Shown: positions 14,257-16,756 of the stretch, piece by piece | Numbering within the stretch: the stretch's first letter is position 1 | Layout: every line of letters starts with the position of its first letter | DNA from: Rhizobacter sp. | Lineage (GTDB): Bacteria > Pseudomonadota > Gammaproteobacteria > Burkholderiales > Burkholderiaceae_C | Assembly: GCA_025360945.1 (NCBI GenBank) | Contig: JANYBE010000610.1 | Span: 1-16,756 of the forward strand | Reading direction: 5' to 3' | Length of the DNA stretch: 16,756 bases | Position numbers and translations under genes: made by a program | Notes under the pieces: generated by a model | What the model was told of the DNA's origin: nothing | Seen by the model: only the letters and a program-made list of their open reading frames with translations | Databases searched by the model: none

Positions 14257-15110
14257 TGCGCCGCGCTCAACGCCACGTTTCGATCGAGCTCAATGCGGCC
14301 CGAGCCGGCGGCTCCGTATTCGAGCAGGCCGCGCAGTTGCATGGGCCATCGGATGCGCGGCGCGGCGGCCGCGCCGGAGGCCGCAACGCGCGGCCCGGGT
14401 TCGTAAGGCTGCAGCGCGATCGTGCGCGTCTGACCGGGCAGGATCGGCACGGCTTCGGGGCTGAATTCGATCGTCGCGCCGACCGCGTCGGTGCCTTTCA
14501 GGATGCCCGTCAGCCGACCGGTCGCGTTGCCAGTGTTGCGCACGCTGAGCATCGGCGTGAGCCGGGCGTCGAACATCCCGACCGAGGCCGCTCCGGGTTC
14601 GAGCACCGGCTTGGCGCCGCCAACCGCCACGTACACGATCACGCCGATCCGGCCGTTCATCGGAAATGACGCTGTGTCGCTGGTCTTCACATCCTGCGGC
14701 TTGCTCTCGAGCATCAGCGCGAAGCGGCACTCCTGCGGGGTCACGCCAACCGGCGGTGCGACCTCGAAGCGGTAGCGCACGCGCGTCCCCATTGCGACCG
14801 TGACCTCCTTGCGCTCGATCGCGACCCAGGGCCGGCAACTGCCCGGCTGCAGCGTGTCGTAGAAGGTCAGCGCACCGCCGCCGTCCATGCTCCAGTCGGT
14901 CGTGTAGACGCGGTAGGTGCCGGCGCCGGGAATTGCATGGGTGATCTCCAGCACCTGCCGTGCGACCTCGCCGGGCTGGACACTGACCTCGAAGCGCGGC
15001 GGGGTGACCGCGGCCGCAAACTGCGCCTGCGCTGCGCCGCCGATCATCAGCCCGGCGAAGGCCGCGGCCAGGCGTGGCGCGAGCCCGGCGCGCAAGAAGG
15101 GGCGACTCAT
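14253..15110 (-). CDS. Periplasmic pilus chaperone-like protein
   Basis: This 285-residue protein has a signal peptide (1 to ~30, ending GGAAQAQ). Two beta-sandwich-like halves follow. The opening VTPPRFEVSVQPGEVARQVL resembles the first strand of PapD-like chaperones and the related fimbrial chaperone-like domain. The middle has VAPPVGVTPQECRFALMLES and GRIGVIVYVAVGG; the second half has LSVRNTGNATGRLTG and ILPGQTRTIAL, typical of the second domain. Cys92 and Cys128 may form a disulfide. Known PapD-type chaperones are about 230-250 residues, so this is somewhat long, and the usual subunit-anchoring Arg/Lys pair was not identified. Its ATG overlaps the stop of the upstream small gene (ATGA) and its stop overlaps the barrel gene's GTG, so all three are coupled. 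Confidence 0.78.
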   Translation of the reverse strand: MSRPFLRAGLAPRLAAAFAGLMIGGAAQAQFAAAVTPPRFEVSVQPGEVARQVLEITHAIPGAGTYRVYTTDWSMDGGGALTFYDTLQPGSCRPWVAIERKEVTVAMGTRVRYRFEVAPPVGVTPQECRFALMLESKPQDVKTSDTASFPMNGRIGVIVYVAVGGAKPVLEPGAASVGMFDARLTPMLSVRNTGNATGRLTGILKGTDAVGATIEFSPEAVPILPGQTRTIALQPYEPGPRVAASGAAAAPRIRWPMQLRGLLEYGAAGSGRIELDRNVALSAAQ

Positions 15111-15604
15111 CTGCTTGGCACCTCGATCTCGAATGTGAAGTTCACACGCGGCGGCGTCGCGGCATCGCGCGCGTCGGCGAGCACCGTGACCCGCAGCGTA
15201 TCCTCGATGCGCGCCCCCGCGATCACCCCCTGGTAGACCAGCTGACGCTGCCCGGAGCTCAGCCGCCCAGGCAACAGAGCGCCGCCTGCCAGCCATTGCA
15301 CCGTCAGGCTCGATTGCGGCAAGACCGGCATGACCATGTAGATGCGTGCCGGCTTGCCGACCCATGGGCTCACGTTTAGCACGATGCGCGCGTCCAGCGT
15401 CGCGTCCAGCAGCAGGTTGGCAGCATCGCGTGACGGCAGTGGTTGACGCCAGCGCAACTGCGCGGCACTTGAATGGCTCATCGAATCGTCGACTGGAAAC
15501 GTCGCCCAGCCGGCGGCGTTCGCCTGCGCTGCGCACAACACCAGTACCAAGGACATCGCGACCAGTGCCACTCGGTTCCGCGAAATCGGGGGGGCGTGCT
15601 TCAC
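15107..15604 (-). CDS. Small exported beta-rich protein, candidate minor or tip subunit
   Basis: This 165-residue protein starts at a GTG at 15604, set by an AGGAG 8 nt upstream (15613-15617). Residues 1-30 are a clear signal peptide (core VALVAMSLVLVLCAAQANA). The mature part has many alternating hydrophobic strands, including DARIVLNVSPWVG and LTVQWLAGGALLPGRLSSGQ. It ends in VNFTFEIEVPSR, like the last strand of a fimbrial subunit. There are no cysteines in the mature chain. It is the first gene of the coupled trio with the chaperone-like and barrel genes. It could be a tip or initiating subunit, or an assembly factor; no family is recognised with confidence. Upstream in-frame starts lack a ribosome-binding site and give a non-exported leader. 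Confidence 0.72.
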   Translation of the reverse strand: MKHAPPISRNRVALVAMSLVLVLCAAQANAAGWATFPVDDSMSHSSAAQLRWRQPLPSRDAANLLLDATLDARIVLNVSPWVGKPARIYMVMPVLPQSSLTVQWLAGGALLPGRLSSGQRQLVYQGVIAGARIEDTLRVTVLADARDAATPPRVNFTFEIEVPSR

Positions 15605-15612
15605 GGACGGAT

Positions 15613-15617
15613 CTCCT
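15613..15617 (-). promoter_or_regulatory. Ribosome-binding site fixing the GTG start of the fibre operon
   Basis: AGGAG on the minus strand, 8 nt from GTG at 15604. It decides between this start and longer upstream readings. Confidence 0.7.
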
Positions 15618-15682
15618 GTCGATCGAATTGTTGCGGGAAAAGACCTTGCGCCTGGCACGCACCACACTGGCGCAAACCCTCG

Positions 15683-15711
15683 CTGACAGCGTGCGGCCCC
15701 GAGCCTAGCAT
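15683..15711 (+). promoter_or_regulatory. Candidate sigma-70 promoter for the GltD-like gene
   Basis: CTGACA (15683-15688) and TAGCAT (15706-15711) are separated by exactly 17 bp. They match the consensus at five and four of six bases. Transcription would start near 15718, giving a leader of about 65 nt before the TTG at 15784. No convincing promoter for the divergent fibre operon was found in the same 179-bp gap. Confidence 0.45.
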
Positions 15712-15772
15712 CACCTGCGCGCCACCACGCGACACCCCTCGGGGACGACGCCGAAGGCATCCGGGGGCGAAC

Positions 15773-15778
15773 AAGGAG
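15773..15778 (+). promoter_or_regulatory. Ribosome-binding site deciding a TTG start
   Basis: AAGGAG precedes the TTG at 15784 by 5 nt. The family-typical N-terminus (QATDIHAPDYFHKVVDC) begins right after this codon, which supports the rare start. Confidence 0.75.
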
Positions 15779-15783
15779 TTTGC

Positions 15784-16756
15784 TTGCAAGCGACAGATAT
15801 CCACGCCCCCGACTACTTCCACAAGGTCGTCGATTGCCAATGGGCTTGCCCCGCCCACACCCCCGTTCCCGAATACATCCGACTGATCGCGGCGGGCCGC
15901 TACACCGATGCCTACATGGTCAACTGGGGGTCCAACGTGTTCCCCGGCATCCTCGGCCGCACCTGCGACCGGCCATGTGAACCGGCCTGCCGGCGTGGCC
16001 GCGTTGAGGAGGCGCAGACCGACAAGCCCGAGCCGGTGGCGATCTGCCGCCTGAAGCGCGTCACTGCCGACTTCAAAGACGACGACATCAGCCAGCGCCT
16101 GCCAAAGGCGCCGCAGCAGAAGAACGGCAAGCGCGTCGCGTGCGTTGGTGCCGGGCCCGCGGCCCTGACGGTGGCGCGCGACCTGGTACCGCTCGGCTAC
16201 GCGGTCACGGTATTCGATGGCGACACCAAGGCCGGCGGCATGATCCGCTCGCAGATCCCGCGCTTTCGCTTGCCCGAGGAAGTGATCGACGAAGAGACCG
16301 GCTACGTGCTGAACCTCGGTGTCGAATTCCGCGCTGGCACGCGAATCGAATCGATGAAGGCGCTGCTGAGTCAAGGTTACGACGCGGTATTCGTCGGCTC
16401 CGGCGCGCCACGCGGACGCGACCTGAAGATTCCTGGCCGCAGCGAAGCCGCCGCGCGTATCCACATCGGCATCGACTGGCTCTCGTCGGTCTCGTTCGGC
16501 CACGTCACGCACATCGCCAAGCGCGTGATCGTGCTCGGCGGCGGCAACACCGCGATGGACTGCTGCCGCAGCGCGCGGCGTCTCGGCGGCGAGGACGTGA
16601 AGGTCATCGTGCGCTCGCCTTTCGACGAGATGAAAGCCTCGCCGTGGGAGAAGGAAGACGCGGCGCACGAGAGCATCCCTATCCTCGACTGCTTGGTGCC
16701 GATCGCGTTCCTGGTTGATGGAAGCAAGCTCACCGGCATGAGCTTCGACAAGGTGC
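15784..16756 (+). CDS. GltD-like FAD/NAD(P)-binding oxidoreductase with N-terminal Fe-S domain (partial)
   Basis: The first 324 residues are in the window; the gene continues past its end. The start is TTG at 15784, with AAGGAG at 15773-15778 placed 5 nt upstream; no ATG lies in frame near it. The N-terminal domain carries cysteines of the dihydropyrimidine dehydrogenase/glutamate synthase small-subunit type: Cys18 and Cys22 in CQWACPAHTPVPEYIRLI, and Cys61, 65 and 69 in CDRPCEPACRRG. An FAD-binding fold follows with VACVGAGPAALTVARDL (119-135) and AGGMIRSQIPRFRLP. A second nucleotide-binding fold begins RVIVLGGGNTAMDCC at about residue 247. Such proteins move electrons between NAD(P)H and partner subunits. 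The substrate or partner would be shown by genes beyond the window; it may not be a glutamate synthase. Confidence 0.9.
   Translation, partial: MQATDIHAPDYFHKVVDCQWACPAHTPVPEYIRLIAAGRYTDAYMVNWGSNVFPGILGRTCDRPCEPACRRGRVEEAQTDKPEPVAICRLKRVTADFKDDDISQRLPKAPQQKNGKRVACVGAGPAALTVARDLVPLGYAVTVFDGDTKAGGMIRSQIPRFRLPEEVIDEETGYVLNLGVEFRAGTRIESMKALLSQGYDAVFVGSGAPRGRDLKIPGRSEAAARIHIGIDWLSSVSFGHVTHIAKRVIVLGGGNTAMDCCRSARRLGGEDVKVIVRSPFDEMKASPWEKEDAAHESIPILDCLVPIAFLVDGSKLTGMSFDKV

Noticed and set aside
15653..15670. Possible sigma-54 promoter at TGGCACG.
   Set aside because: The required TTGC-type -12 element is absent at the right distance.

Overview
The window looks like a chromosomal segment of a high-GC betaproteobacterium, most likely of the order Burkholderiales. 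This rests on overall composition and codon use, the fds-type soluble formate dehydrogenase operon, the LemA neighbourhood and the flavocytochrome c genes. No rRNA, tRNA, CRISPR array, insertion sequence or phage gene was seen. Genes are tightly packed, and many consecutive genes share ATGA or GTGA stop/start overlaps, so most belong to translationally coupled operons. The genus is not resolvable by reading.

Region 1 (1-4476, + strand) is the 3' part of an NAD-dependent, molybdenum or tungsten formate dehydrogenase operon in the order fdsB (partial), fdsA, fdhD/fdsC, fdsD. Region 2 (4449-6912, - strand) is a three-gene coupled operon: a TauE/SafE permease, an alpha/beta hydrolase and an ArsR-type regulator. 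The regulator's 3' end overlaps that of fdsD. Region 3 (7015-10030, + strand) holds a LemA protein, an unknown protein that may be the detached C-terminal region of a LemA-linked M48 peptidase, and a monoheme cytochrome plus flavoprotein pair of the flavocytochrome c sulfide dehydrogenase type. Regions 1 and 3 suggest an organism able to take electrons from formate and reduced sulfur.

Region 4 (10086-15604) is the most unusual part. It appears to be an uncharacterised chaperone/usher-like surface-fibre locus. On the - strand, one coupled operon encodes a small exported beta-rich protein, a periplasmic chaperone-like protein and a 712-residue probable outer-membrane beta-barrel ending in an SdrD_B/Cna-B-like domain. 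A second - strand pair encodes two paralogous exported pilin-like proteins. Between them, on the opposite strand, is a short pilin-like protein whose start codon lies just downstream of a clear cyclic-di-GMP-I (GEMM) riboswitch. A sigma-28-like promoter sits upstream of that riboswitch. The arrangement suggests a fibre system with one subunit switched by c-di-GMP.

Region 5 (15784 to the end, + strand) is the N-terminal part of a GltD-like FAD/NAD(P) oxidoreductase with an N-terminal Fe-S domain. It starts with TTG behind a strong ribosome-binding site and runs off the window.
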